NCBI RefSeq assembly: GCF_029218125.1
Contig: NZ_JARFXX010000011.1
Span: 1 to 64,000 of the forward strand
Source of the DNA: Oscillibacter faecalis_A
GTDB taxonomy: Bacteria; Bacillota; Clostridia; Oscillospirales; Oscillospiraceae
Reading direction: 5' to 3'
Length of the DNA: 64,000 nt
Both the position numbers and the translations under genes were made by a program. Positions 24,758 through 33,550 of the stretch are shown here, one piece after another. Below the pieces are notes generated by a model that did no database searches, was not told the DNA's origin, and worked only from the letters and a program-made list of their open reading frames with translations. Every line of letters begins with the position of its first letter. The stretch's first letter is position 1.

Positions 24758-24885
24758 GATGTCACCTTAGTAAAGGCTTTTATGATTTGATATGATGCTG
24801 AATAAAACGATCCTGCCCATTGCCGTTCAGAACCAGTTTCCGACAATTCTGAAACAGTAGGTGTTAGCGGCCTTTCTAATATATA

Positions 24886-24995
24886 AAATTCGCGCGCAAA
24901 TTCTGACTTTTGTGTGTGAATTTTTGTTGTGCTTATTTATGATCTATGCTAAAATAAAAATCGAGTACAGATAATAAATATTTGTGTGCGAATTT
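24886..24995. promoter_or_regulatory. Three operator-like repeats upstream of abiEi
   Basis: TTTGTGTGTGAATTT (24909-24923) and TTTGTGTGCGAATTT (24981-24995) are direct copies; AAATTCGCGCGCAAA (24886-24900) is an inverted copy of the same motif. AbiEi antitoxins are known to repress their own promoter by binding repeats; that these are the sites is inferred. Confidence 0.55.
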
Positions 24996-25018
24996 AAAAA
25001 ATAGAAGTCGGTGATTGC

Positions 25019-25624
25019 ATGAACAACCGAGAACTGGCCAAAGCGATTATTATGAGCAGGAGCGGCGTTGCTAAGTCTGCTGATTTTGTCGCAGCCGGAA
25101 TCCGTGCAGTTGATGTTGTGAATATGTGTATCGCCGGTTATCTCGAGCGAGTACGCCACGGCTATTACAGCCTTGCCGGGGAAGATATTGTTTCTGAGGA
25201 ACAGCTTCTCGCAACGCTTGTTCCGCAGGGAATTGTGTGTGTTGAGTCTGCCCTTTTCTACTATGGATACAGCAACTTCGCACCACGCAAATGGTCCATT
25301 GCAGTGCCACGTACTATATCCAGAGCAAAACTTGAGGTGGATGCGCTTGTTCTGCGGCCTTACTATGTACAGGACAATCTGTATGAACTGGGTAAAACCA
25401 CAGGGAGTTTTCAGGGTGTTGATTTGCCTGTTTATGACCGGGAAAGAACCATTTGTGACTGCTTCAAATACCGTTCCCGGTTGGACAACGAATTGTTCTC
25501 CAAAGCCCTGCATGCCTATGCAAACGATACAAAGAAGAATCTGAGCAACCTTTCTGCGTATGCCAGAAAGCTGCGAGTTTATAAAAAAGTGACCGAACTG
25601 ATGGAGGTGCTGCTCAATGGCTGA
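25019..25624 (+). CDS. abiEi: AbiEi-type antitoxin/transcriptional regulator
   Basis: A 201-aa protein resembling AbiEi antitoxins of type IV toxin-antitoxin/abortive infection systems: N-terminal winged-helix (GVAKSADFVAAGIRAVDVVN, YLERVRHGYYSL) and the following domain with ALFYYGYSNFAPRKWSIAVP and RERTICDCFKYR, a conserved family signature. AbiEi represses the operon and neutralises AbiEii. It overlaps abiEii by 8 bases, the usual two-gene arrangement. GTCGGTGATTGC upstream is a weak ribosome site. Confidence 0.88.
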   Translation: MNNRELAKAIIMSRSGVAKSADFVAAGIRAVDVVNMCIAGYLERVRHGYYSLAGEDIVSEEQLLATLVPQGIVCVESALFYYGYSNFAPRKWSIAVPRTISRAKLEVDALVLRPYYVQDNLYELGKTTGSFQGVDLPVYDRERTICDCFKYRSRLDNELFSKALHAYANDTKKNLSNLSAYARKLRVYKKVTELMEVLLNG

Positions 25625-26513
25625 TGCTGCTGCAGCTGTACTGGCGAGGTTGAAAAACAAAGCAAACGAAAGCGGCAGAACTTATCAGCTCTGTTTGCAA
25701 CTCTTTTGCCAGGAGGAATTCCTGCGGCGGTTAGAAAAGTCCAAATATGTTGACAATCTTGTGCTTAAGGGTGGCTTGTTCATCTATGCCATTACTGATT
25801 TTGACAGTCGTGTGACGATGGATGTAGACTTTCTCCTCTGGAAAGTGCCAAACACACCGGAGCAATTGAAAACTGTATTGGAAGAAATTATTACCGTTCC
25901 TGCCGGAAATGATTTCGTGACTTATGAGATCAAAGGCATTGCGCCGATTGCTGTGACGAAAAAATACGCGGGAATCGGCGCATCCCTCGTGGCTCGGATC
26001 AAGAACATAAGAACACCGCTCAACATTGATTTTAGTGTGGGCGATATGATCGTTCCAAAACAGGAAAAGAGAAAAATCCCTACCCAGCTTGAAGATTTCA
26101 CCGCGCCGATGATAAATACGTACTCTCTGGAAACGACCGTCGCAGAAAAAATCGATGCAATTCTCAATCTGATGGAATTCTCCAGTAGAATGAAGGATTA
26201 TTACGATATTTACTATCTGGCAAATAAATTTGACTTTGACGGCGCTTTGCTGGCTGAAGCCATGAAAAAGACATTTGCCAACCGCAATCACAGCTTTACT
26301 GTGGAACAATTTGAACAGGTGATGGCCTTCGACGGCGATGAAGCGATGCGGAAAAAGTGGAAAGCATTCTGCCGCAAAACCGATATAAAAACCGATGATT
26401 ACAGCACGGTGCTTAAAGCAATCAGATCATTGCTTTCTGAGCCGTTTGCCGCAGCGGTGGAAGGCAGAAACTATGTGAAACGCTGGTCGGGGTCAGAAAA
26501 CAAATGGAGCTGA
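25617..26513 (+). CDS. abiEii: AbiEii-type nucleotidyltransferase toxin
   Basis: A 298-aa DUF1814 nucleotidyltransferase-fold protein. Family motifs are visible: VLKGGLFIYAI with the KGG motif (about residues 49-52), then TMDVDFLLWK (about 68-77) with the metal-binding DxD, and TYSLETTVAEKIDAILNL (about 165-182) with the conserved E-K. AbiEii toxins transfer nucleotides to targets (tRNA acceptor stems in related MenT/AbiEii studies) and stop growth on phage infection. It lies 30 bases before hsdM in the same direction, so toxin-antitoxin and restriction genes may share a transcript. Confidence 0.88.
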   Translation: MADAAAAVLARLKNKANESGRTYQLCLQLFCQEEFLRRLEKSKYVDNLVLKGGLFIYAITDFDSRVTMDVDFLLWKVPNTPEQLKTVLEEIITVPAGNDFVTYEIKGIAPIAVTKKYAGIGASLVARIKNIRTPLNIDFSVGDMIVPKQEKRKIPTQLEDFTAPMINTYSLETTVAEKIDAILNLMEFSSRMKDYYDIYYLANKFDFDGALLAEAMKKTFANRNHSFTVEQFEQVMAFDGDEAMRKKWKAFCRKTDIKTDDYSTVLKAIRSLLSEPFAAAVEGRNYVKRWSGSENKWS

Positions 26514-26543
26514 CACCGAAAAGATAAAGAAAGGTATATTCCA

Positions 26544-28148
26544 ATGGCCAAGAAAAAAGTGGAAGAAAAAATCAATTTGGACTCTATCCTGTTCAAATGC
26601 CGCGACATTCTGCGCAAGGCACGCAACTCTGGTTCGTTTTTTGAAAAACGAGATATGATGCTCACGCTGGTGTTTTTGCGCTTTATTGGTGAAAAATTTG
26701 AAGACGGCGTAGAAAACTTACGGAAAAACCTGATCAGGGAGGGACTTGACCCTGATGATGAAGCAATCAAAGCCGCGTTTTTAGATGACCCCACCTTTAC
26801 GGACGGCACATATAACCTGCCCATGGATGCCCGTTGGTCAACGATCATTGAGACGCCTGCGCCCAAGCTGAATGTCGCCCTTGATACTGCCCTGCACAGC
26901 ATTGCTGCCAGCAGCAAACAGTTGAAGGGGTGTTTTGTGGAGGGCACGTTTACCACACGTAATCTTGCCCCCAACGATATCAAACAGGTGGTCGATGAAG
27001 TCAACAAAATCAGCCACAAGGCCTTCGGCGAAGAGAAAGATCTGATCGGTCGTGTTTATGAATACTTCCTCAAAGAATTTGCTGTCAACGCCACGAAAGA
27101 GGAGGGCGAATTCTATACACCGCATGATGTCGTGCAATTGATTGCGACGATGGTTGAGCCGTTTGACGGTACACTCTATGATCCCTGCTGTGGCTCTGGC
27201 GGTATGTTTGTCCAGAGTACCGACCTCATCCGGGAAAAGCGCGGTGATATCAGAAGGATCAATGTCTATGGTCAGGAAAAGGAAGCCGCAACCTACCGCC
27301 TGGCAAAGATGAACCTTGCCTTGCGCGGCATCAGCCATAATCTCGGCGGGGAAAGCGACTCTACTTTTACGCATGATCTGCATAAAGGCCTTTACTTTGA
27401 CTACATCATGGCCAATCCGCCCTTCAATCTGAAAGGGTGGTATGACGATAATCAGAAAAATGATTCCCGCTGGGCGGATTATCAGACGCCGCCTGAGAGC
27501 AACGCCAACTACGCATGGATTCTCCATATACTTTCCCATTTGAAAGCTCTCAAGGGCGTTGCTGGATTTTTGCTGTCCAATGGCGCTTTAGGCGACAGCG
27601 ATACGCTTGAGATCCGAAAAAAGCTGATTCAGAATGATAAGGTCGAAGCCATTATCATTCTTCCCCGTGAGCTTTTTATCACCACGGATATCAGCGTCAC
27701 ACTCTGGATTCTGAATCAGAACAAAAAGGGCGGGGAGTATCACGGCAGAATACTGCGCAACCGCGAAAAAGAACTCCTGTTTATGGATCTGCGTACCTGG
27801 ACAGAAAATCCCGTAAAGAACGAAAGCAAAAAGAAAGTTCTTTTAAGCAGCGAACAGATTCAAAAAGCTGCCGGCATTTATCATACATGGCAGTCCGAAG
27901 GAACCGACGGTGCAAATTATGCTGTGCCGGAGCTTTACCGCAGTGTTAAAACGGATGAGATTGAAAAAAAGAGCTGGAGTCTTGTTCCCAGCAAGTATAT
28001 CGAGTTCATTGACCATGATTTGGAAATCGACTATGCCGCTGAAATGAGCCGAGTTCAAAAAGAGATGCGGGAAGTGCTGGCGCAGGAAATGAAGTCCCAA
28101 AAGATGCTTGAGGATGCCTTCAGGGGGATTGGATATGGGATTGAGTAA
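26544..28148 (+). CDS. hsdM: Type I restriction-modification DNA methyltransferase
   Basis: A 534-aa HsdM, the N6-adenine methyltransferase subunit. The N-terminal HsdM_N helical domain (FKCRDILRKARNSGSFFEKR onward) is followed by the SAM-binding motif YDPCCGSGGMF (about 211-221) and catalytic NPPF (about 291-294). A C-terminal helical region contacts HsdS. Intact and normal length. hsdS starts within its last codons. AAAGAAAGGT upstream gives a modest ribosome site. Confidence 0.96.
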   Translation: MAKKKVEEKINLDSILFKCRDILRKARNSGSFFEKRDMMLTLVFLRFIGEKFEDGVENLRKNLIREGLDPDDEAIKAAFLDDPTFTDGTYNLPMDARWSTIIETPAPKLNVALDTALHSIAASSKQLKGCFVEGTFTTRNLAPNDIKQVVDEVNKISHKAFGEEKDLIGRVYEYFLKEFAVNATKEEGEFYTPHDVVQLIATMVEPFDGTLYDPCCGSGGMFVQSTDLIREKRGDIRRINVYGQEKEAATYRLAKMNLALRGISHNLGGESDSTFTHDLHKGLYFDYIMANPPFNLKGWYDDNQKNDSRWADYQTPPESNANYAWILHILSHLKALKGVAGFLLSNGALGDSDTLEIRKKLIQNDKVEAIIILPRELFITTDISVTLWILNQNKKGGEYHGRILRNREKELLFMDLRTWTENPVKNESKKKVLLSSEQIQKAAGIYHTWQSEGTDGANYAVPELYRSVKTDEIEKKSWSLVPSKYIEFIDHDLEIDYAAEMSRVQKEMREVLAQEMKSQKMLEDAFRGIGYGIE

Positions 28149-29280
28149 GTTCCGGATTGGTCAACTGGTTGAGCAAACCACTGAAATTAATACAGACTAT
28201 CTATTTGGTGCGGATGATGTTAGAGGAATGACAATCACCAAGCAAATTATCCCCACGAAAGCGGACGTATCAGTTGCTGATCTAAGTAAGTTTTTGGTGA
28301 TTCATCCAAAAGAATTTGTGTTTAATCCACGAACTCACGGAAAGCATATAGGCTTTGGATATAACAATACAGATGTTAGTTTTATTATATCATGGAATAA
28401 CATCGGCTTTAGAATTAGGCCGGAAATGGAATTGACTGTTTCTGCGGAATATCTTTTTCTCCATTTTAATCGAGATGAGTGGGATCGTGAGGCGTGCTAT
28501 CGTTCTTGGGGGAGTTCCACAGAGGTGTTTTCGTGGGATGCATTGTGTGAAATGGAGCTGACGCTTCCCAATCTGCCGACGCAACAAAAATACGTCGATA
28601 TCTATAATGCAATGGTCGCCAATCAACAGGCATATGAGCGCGGCTTGGAGGATTTGAAGCTCACTTGTGATGCATATGTTGAGAATTTACGGAGAAGAAT
28701 CCCATGTGAGAGGATAGGGAGATATATAACTGAATGTAATGCAAAAAATGATATCGGCTTAACGCTGGATTTCGTTAGAGGGATATCCACGGACAAAGAG
28801 TTTATTGATACAAAGGCAAATATGGACGGGGTTTCGCTCAGCAACTATAAAATTGTAAGCCCCAATGAAATTGCATTTATTTCCGATACATCGCGCCGCG
28901 GTGATAAGATATCTCTTGCAATAAATTCATCAAAAGAAACATACCTGGTTTCTTCGATTTCTACCGTGTTCAGAACCAATAGCGAACATTTAATCCCCCA
29001 GTACCTGTTTTTGTTCTTTTTGAGGTCTGAATTTAATAGATATTCACGCTTTCATTCCTGGGGATCTGCAAGAGAAACATTTGATTGGGACACGATGTGT
29101 GACGTGCAGATTCCTATCCCGGATATTGAGATACAAAAAGCCATTGCCGAAGTGTATACCGTATATAACAAACGTAAAAAGATAAACGAACAGTTAAAAG
29201 CACAAATCAAGGATATCTGCCCGATTTTAATTCGTGGCTCGCTTGAGGATGGAGGTGAAACCAATGGCGAAACTGCATAG
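28135..29280 (+). CDS. hsdS: Type I restriction specificity subunit
   Basis: A 381-aa HsdS that sets the recognition sequence of the complex. Two target-recognition domains can be seen: TRD1 about 1-150 and TRD2 about 195-345, each ending with a similar SWGSS/SWGSA plus F-W-D segment (EVFSWDALCEMELTLPNLPT and ETFDWDTMCDVQIPIPDIEI), followed by coiled-coil spacers. ATG at 28135 is chosen because it overlaps hsdM by 14 bases and GGGGG precedes it. Both half-sites look intact; the DNA specificity cannot be read from sequence. Confidence 0.93.
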   Translation: MGLSKFRIGQLVEQTTEINTDYLFGADDVRGMTITKQIIPTKADVSVADLSKFLVIHPKEFVFNPRTHGKHIGFGYNNTDVSFIISWNNIGFRIRPEMELTVSAEYLFLHFNRDEWDREACYRSWGSSTEVFSWDALCEMELTLPNLPTQQKYVDIYNAMVANQQAYERGLEDLKLTCDAYVENLRRRIPCERIGRYITECNAKNDIGLTLDFVRGISTDKEFIDTKANMDGVSLSNYKIVSPNEIAFISDTSRRGDKISLAINSSKETYLVSSISTVFRTNSEHLIPQYLFLFFLRSEFNRYSRFHSWGSARETFDWDTMCDVQIPIPDIEIQKAIAEVYTVYNKRKKINEQLKAQIKDICPILIRGSLEDGGETNGETA

Positions 29281-32200
29281 CTATAATGGTCGCTACTGCG
29301 AAACGGAATATGAAAACGCATTTCTTTCCTTTTTGGAGGAAGCGGGATGGAACTATCTGCCCGGGAGTAGTCTCCCGCGCACTTCCATGCGGGACGTGTT
29401 ATACATCGATGACATGGAGTACTTTCTGAACAAGACTAACCCGGATCTGACCGCTGATGAAATTCAGCAGATTATGGATACCGTGCGCCTTGCAGGTGCG
29501 GAAAGTGATTTTGCGACGCTCCATAAAGTCTATGGCTGGATGGTGAACGGGATTCAGTTCACACCGCAGTCAGGCCTTCCTATAATGGTCAATTTGATTG
29601 ATTTTGAAAATCCGGAGAAAAATGTATTCCGTGCGGTCAATCAGTTCATTGTTGAATATACCAATAACGGGCAGACGGAGAATCGTCGACCGGACATCCT
29701 TCTGTTTGTCAACGGAATTCCCCTGTGTATTGTTGAATTGAAAAACCCGGCAGATGGCAATGCGACGATTTATGGTGCATGGGAACAGATTAACCTCCGC
29801 TATTGGCGCGATATTCCGCATCTGTTGCATTATTGCCCGCTGGCCTGCATTTCCGATGGCGTGAAAACGCGGCTTGGCACCGTTCGTACACCCTATGAAC
29901 ACTTCTATGCATGGCGTCGTGTGAACGACGGCGATAAGGTCTCTCCCTTGCCATTTGACGAGGTACAAACTATGATAAAGGGTGTGTACAGCCCAAAGCG
30001 GTTTCTTGAGATTTTTCGTGATTACATTTACTTCCAGGACAGCGAGTATGACAGTGAGGAACGGGAGATCGTCTGCCGGTACCCGCAATTTTTTGCCACT
30101 CGTTTGCTGAAACAGAGTATCATTAAATCTGTTGTAGAAAAGAGTGGCAAGGGCGGCACCTATTTCGGTGCTACAGGCTGTGGAAAGACTTATACGATGG
30201 CGTTTCTTGCCCGCCAGCTCGCTCTGCGCTGTGCCGATATAAAAGAGATTGGCTCTCCTACCATCGTTATGATTGTTGACCGTGACGAACTCCAAAAGCA
30301 GGGCGCGCAGCTTTTTACCAAGAGTAAAGAGTTTTTGAACCTTGGAGAGGTATGGGTTGTCCCAAGCCGCAATGCCCTGCGTCAGGAACTCAGCATAAGG
30401 AAAAGCGGTGGTTTTTATATCTGTACGATCCAGAAATTCTGTGACCGGGAAGATGATAAAATCGGACTGATTAACAGCCGTGCCAATATTATCTGTTTCT
30501 CTGACGAGGCGCACAGAACGCAGATTGAACGTGCGAACCGGATCAGGTTCAGTAAGGATACAGATGAAAATATGAAGGCCATGGTGTCCAAGCCGTATGC
30601 AAAGGTTTTAAAAGAAGCGTTTCCACAGGCAACTTTCGTCGGCTTTACGGGTACACCCATCGACCAGACCTACCAGACCTTCGGCGCTGAAATTGACCGT
30701 TATACGATGGATCAGGCTGTGGCCGATGGCCTTACTGTGCCCATCAAATATCATCCTCGCATCGCCAAAGTCCTGCTTGATCAGAAAAAGGTCAAGCAAA
30801 TAGAAGATTACTACCAGAAGTGCTTTGACGATGGCGCAACGGCAGAGGATATTGAGACCAGTAAAAAGGCCATGAGCTCCATGGAGATTATTCTGGGTGA
30901 GCCTTCCCGTTTGGAGCACCTTGCTGTTGATATTCATGAACACTATGTCTCCGCCTGCGCCAACGACCCGGATAGAGTGCAGAAAGCGATGATCGTATGT
31001 TCCAACAGAAAAATCGCCTATGATCTGCTGCTAAAGTTCAAGGAACACTATCCGGAATGGTTTGAGGAAAAGAAGGTGCCTGATGACATCTTTGCTTCAG
31101 AAGAAGATCTGCGCGAGCTGAAACCGATGCCATTTATTGCGATGGTGGCAAGCGTTGGCAGTAACGACGCGGCAGATATGTATAATTATCTCGGCGGCGC
31201 TGCAAATAGCAAACGCTCCGAGGAATTGGACGCTGCGTTCAAACAGGATAAGTCCAATTTCCGTATTGCCATAGTCGTTGATATGTGGATCACAGGCTTT
31301 GATGTCCCCTCTCTGACTTATATGTATAATGATAAGCCACTGGAAAGACATCTGCTGATTCAGACCATCAGCCGGGTCAATAGAAAATATCCCGGCAAAG
31401 ATTATGGCTTTATTATCGACTATATCGGGATCCGCGATAATATGCGCAAGGCTCTGAAAATCTACGGTGGTGATAACTCTATTGCACCTACGGCAGACGA
31501 TGTGCAGCAGGCTGCCGACGTATTCAGGGAGGAACTTTCGATTTTGAAGGATCTTTTTTCGGGGTATGATTTGGCTCCGTTCCTTGATCCGGCTGAAGAT
31601 CCTGCCTTGCGGTACAAACTTTTAGCGAAAGCCTCCGAGTATGTTTTTGCTTCCGCACAGGAACTGCAAACAGAAACTAACGGTGGCAAAGGTGTTAGCA
31701 AAGTCTTATTCAAGACGTATTTCCTGAAAACCGTCAAAAGAATGCGGGCGGCGTATGATATTTGTCAGCCATTCGGTGAGATAGGCAAAGAAGAATCTGC
31801 CCTCGCTCAGTGCTTCATGGCCATTGCGGGATTTGTGCGTAAGATGAACGGAACCGATACCGAAGTGGATACTGATATCATGAACCGCCGTGTGGCGAAG
31901 ATGGTTGAAGAAGCACTTAGGTACAATGCACCTGAAAGCGTTCTGGAGGATGGAGAACCCGAGGATATTTTCAGCCCTGAATATTATGAGAAGCTGTCTG
32001 ATGTGAAAATGCCTGCATCCAAGCTGGAACTGCTGGTAAAAATGCTTCGCAAGCAGATCAGGGAATATGGCAAAACAAATCAGATGGCCGCAAAGAAGTA
32101 TCAGGAAATGCTTGAGGAGACCATCCAGCATTATCATGAGCGCAGGAAGCATCTTGCTACGGAGGAAGCTGGCGAAGCCCAAGAGCAAACTTCCGAGGAA

Positions 32201-32599
32201 ATCATCAGAAATGCCACGGAACAAGCCTTGCGCATTCTGCATGAAATGAATGAGGACCACGAAAGCTTCCGGAAGATTGGTCTTACTTTTGAAGAGAAGG
32301 CATTCTATGATATTTTGATGACACTGCGCAACGAGTACAATTTTGAGTGCGGCAAAGACAAAATCGTCGACGGTGTTTCTGTCAATGAGAAGTGCAGATC
32401 TTTGGCGAAAAAGATCAAAAAAATCATTGATACAAAATCCTCGTTTGCAGACTGGCTCAACAATCAGAATGTCCGCGACCAGCTTAAATTTGATATCAAA
32501 GTTTGCCTGATAAAGAATGGGTATCCTCCGCAGTACAGCCCAGAGGTTTTCCGAAAAGTTATGGAGCAGGTTGAGAACTTTGCGGAGCATAATGTCTAA
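29264..32599 (+). CDS. hsdR: Type I restriction endonuclease subunit R
   Basis: A 1111-aa HsdR motor/nuclease. The N-terminal PD-(D/E)xK nuclease is recognisable (RRPDILLFVNG then CIVELKNP, about 143-162). SF2 translocase motifs follow: Walker A GATGCGKTYT (about 302-311), DEAH (about 413-416), TGTP (about 463), and a helicase C-domain with IQTISRVNR. The C-terminal region is helical. ATG 29264 has GGAGGTG 7-13 bases upstream and overlaps hsdS by 17 bases. Complete, so the system is probably active, unlike the neighbouring MjaI-like gene. Confidence 0.96.
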   Translation: MAKLHSYNGRYCETEYENAFLSFLEEAGWNYLPGSSLPRTSMRDVLYIDDMEYFLNKTNPDLTADEIQQIMDTVRLAGAESDFATLHKVYGWMVNGIQFTPQSGLPIMVNLIDFENPEKNVFRAVNQFIVEYTNNGQTENRRPDILLFVNGIPLCIVELKNPADGNATIYGAWEQINLRYWRDIPHLLHYCPLACISDGVKTRLGTVRTPYEHFYAWRRVNDGDKVSPLPFDEVQTMIKGVYSPKRFLEIFRDYIYFQDSEYDSEEREIVCRYPQFFATRLLKQSIIKSVVEKSGKGGTYFGATGCGKTYTMAFLARQLALRCADIKEIGSPTIVMIVDRDELQKQGAQLFTKSKEFLNLGEVWVVPSRNALRQELSIRKSGGFYICTIQKFCDREDDKIGLINSRANIICFSDEAHRTQIERANRIRFSKDTDENMKAMVSKPYAKVLKEAFPQATFVGFTGTPIDQTYQTFGAEIDRYTMDQAVADGLTVPIKYHPRIAKVLLDQKKVKQIEDYYQKCFDDGATAEDIETSKKAMSSMEIILGEPSRLEHLAVDIHEHYVSACANDPDRVQKAMIVCSNRKIAYDLLLKFKEHYPEWFEEKKVPDDIFASEEDLRELKPMPFIAMVASVGSNDAADMYNYLGGAANSKRSEELDAAFKQDKSNFRIAIVVDMWITGFDVPSLTYMYNDKPLERHLLIQTISRVNRKYPGKDYGFIIDYIGIRDNMRKALKIYGGDNSIAPTADDVQQAADVFREELSILKDLFSGYDLAPFLDPAEDPALRYKLLAKASEYVFASAQELQTETNGGKGVSKVLFKTYFLKTVKRMRAAYDICQPFGEIGKEESALAQCFMAIAGFVRKMNGTDTEVDTDIMNRRVAKMVEEALRYNAPESVLEDGEPEDIFSPEYYEKLSDVKMPASKLELLVKMLRKQIREYGKTNQMAAKKYQEMLEETIQHYHERRKHLATEEAGEAQEQTSEEIIRNATEQALRILHEMNEDHESFRKIGLTFEEKAFYDILMTLRNEYNFECGKDKIVDGVSVNEKCRSLAKKIKKIIDTKSSFADWLNNQNVRDQLKFDIKVCLIKNGYPPQYSPEVFRKVMEQVENFAEHNV

Positions 32600-32741
32600 A
32601 GGAAAAGGTAAGGAGGCTAATTATATATACTTATCCTCCAATGATGTGATACTGCCGAAGAAGGTGACAGCCGCTAAGACCACCCACGATGATAAGCAGC
32701 TGGAGCGGCTCATGGAAACCATCAAAACCGATGAGTACTGA
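32592..32741 (+). CDS. Possible 49-aa microprotein overlapping hsdR end
   Basis: Open frame from ATG 32592 (8 bases inside hsdR) to TGA 32741, basic N-terminus (MSKGKGKEANYIYLSSND) and a helical C-terminus (DDKQLERLMETIKTDEY). No family recognised. Its overlap with hsdR and 1-base gap to the next small frame suggest translational coupling. It could also be a truncated relic. Confidence 0.4.
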   Translation: MSKGKGKEANYIYLSSNDVILPKKVTAAKTTHDDKQLERLMETIKTDEY

Positions 32742-32742
32742 C

Positions 32743-32886
32743 ATGACTTCTTATAGTTGGAGATTACCACCGGCCTGTGACGGGGGGAACTGTGCGGACT
32801 CATGTACAGACTTTAACACAGGAAAGAGAAAGCCGGCCGTCCACAGGACGCTCCACAACAAGGCGGGCGGTGGCTACAAAGAATAG
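32743..32886 (+). CDS. Possible Cys-containing 47-aa microprotein
   Basis: Open frame from ATG 32743, one base after the preceding stop, to TAG 32886. It carries a tight CDGGNCADSC motif (residues about 12-21) followed by a basic Gly-rich tail (HNKAGGGYKE). The Cys spacing could bind metal. No family is recognised and no separate ribosome site is evident, so coupling to the upstream frame would be needed. Confidence 0.35.
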   Translation: MTSYSWRLPPACDGGNCADSCTDFNTGKRKPAVHRTLHNKAGGGYKE

Positions 32887-32939
32887 ACGATATGGCACTT
32901 CGGACTGCTGTGATAGTATTTCCGTAAGAGGTGACAAAT

Positions 32940-33103
32940 ATGGCATTTGATTACAAACCTTGGTGAAATTGCTAATAGACAAGGAAATGACAAAAAATCA
33001 GCTGATGAAAGCTACAAACATATCTAAATCTACTATGGATAAAATGGGCAGAGGTGAACAGGTATCATTAAAAATCCTTGATAGAATATGCTTGTCAATG
33101 TAA
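32940..33103 (+). pseudogene. Truncated and frameshifted XRE-family regulator
   Basis: GAGGTG precedes ATG 32940, which opens MAFDYKPW then stops. One frame over, the sequence continues as KLLIDKEMTKNQLMKATNIS and KSTMDKMGRGEQVSLKILDR, ICLSM, a helix-turn-helix of the kind common on clostridial elements. It ends early at TAA 33103, where the sequence switches into the MjaI-like gene read from the other strand. Both a frameshift and a C-terminal truncation are present. Confidence 0.75.
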
Positions 33104-33396
33104 TCCATACAATCTCTAAGATTGTTAACTTGATCCCAAACCCTATCAACTGCATTATTAACAGCGTCGGGATATCTCTCATTATACCATTCTTTCCAGC
33201 CAGAAAGAGAGGCCTCGCCTGGTGAAGACAGATACTCGGGAAGTAGTTCCGATAACTGACCAACATTTCTTGGCCTTGTACCACCTGCATTCTGGTTTGC
33301 GAGATTAATCACTTGGGTCGTGTATTTTGGATACTCAGAAATCTCCGTGTCATTACATTTTGAAATATATTCATTTGAGATTTTGAACTTGGGCAT
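33098..33396 (-). pseudogene. 3'-truncated MjaI-family restriction endonuclease
   Basis: On the minus strand, ATG 33396 (GGGGGAT upstream) opens MPKFKISNEYISKCNDTEIS, then YTTQVINLANQNAGGTRPRN, VGQLSELLPEY and WKEWYNERYPDAVNNAVDRV. This is the pattern of MjaI-type (CTAG-cutting family) restriction enzymes. After YIDKHI the frame runs into the broken XRE gene and ends at 32998 with unrelated residues. The usual C-terminal helix is lost and no cognate methyltransferase remains nearby, so it is presumably inactive. Family call is by motif resemblance. Confidence 0.65.
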
Positions 33397-33412
33397 ATTG
33401 GATCCCCCTAAC

Positions 33413-33550
33413 CTTATAATATAGGGTTGAGCAAAACTCCGATTTGCGCATAAGGATATACAACAAATAGCGCTATAAGGCTCGCTCAAACCATATATAT
33501 CGTGTCTTGATTTCGCAATAATTGAGTTTTGCTCATCCCTATTATAATAG
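33413..33550. repeat. Imperfect inverted repeat flanking a divergent promoter region
   Basis: 27-base arms at 33413-33439 and 33524-33550 share GAGCAAAACTC/GAGTTTTGCTC, TAGGG/CCCTA and TATAAT-like cores. On the plus side TTGAGT (33522-33527) lies 17 bases before TAATAG. The arrangement fits divergent promoters under one operator, as in restriction/methyltransferase pairs; the rightward gene has gone. Confidence 0.55.

Larger units (their letters stand above)
24612..25018. other. Island left boundary and AbiE control region
   Basis: No gene is supported. It holds a partial tRNA-Leu (24702-24757, minus) and three copies of a 15-bp operator-like motif between 24886 and 24995. Confidence 0.6.
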
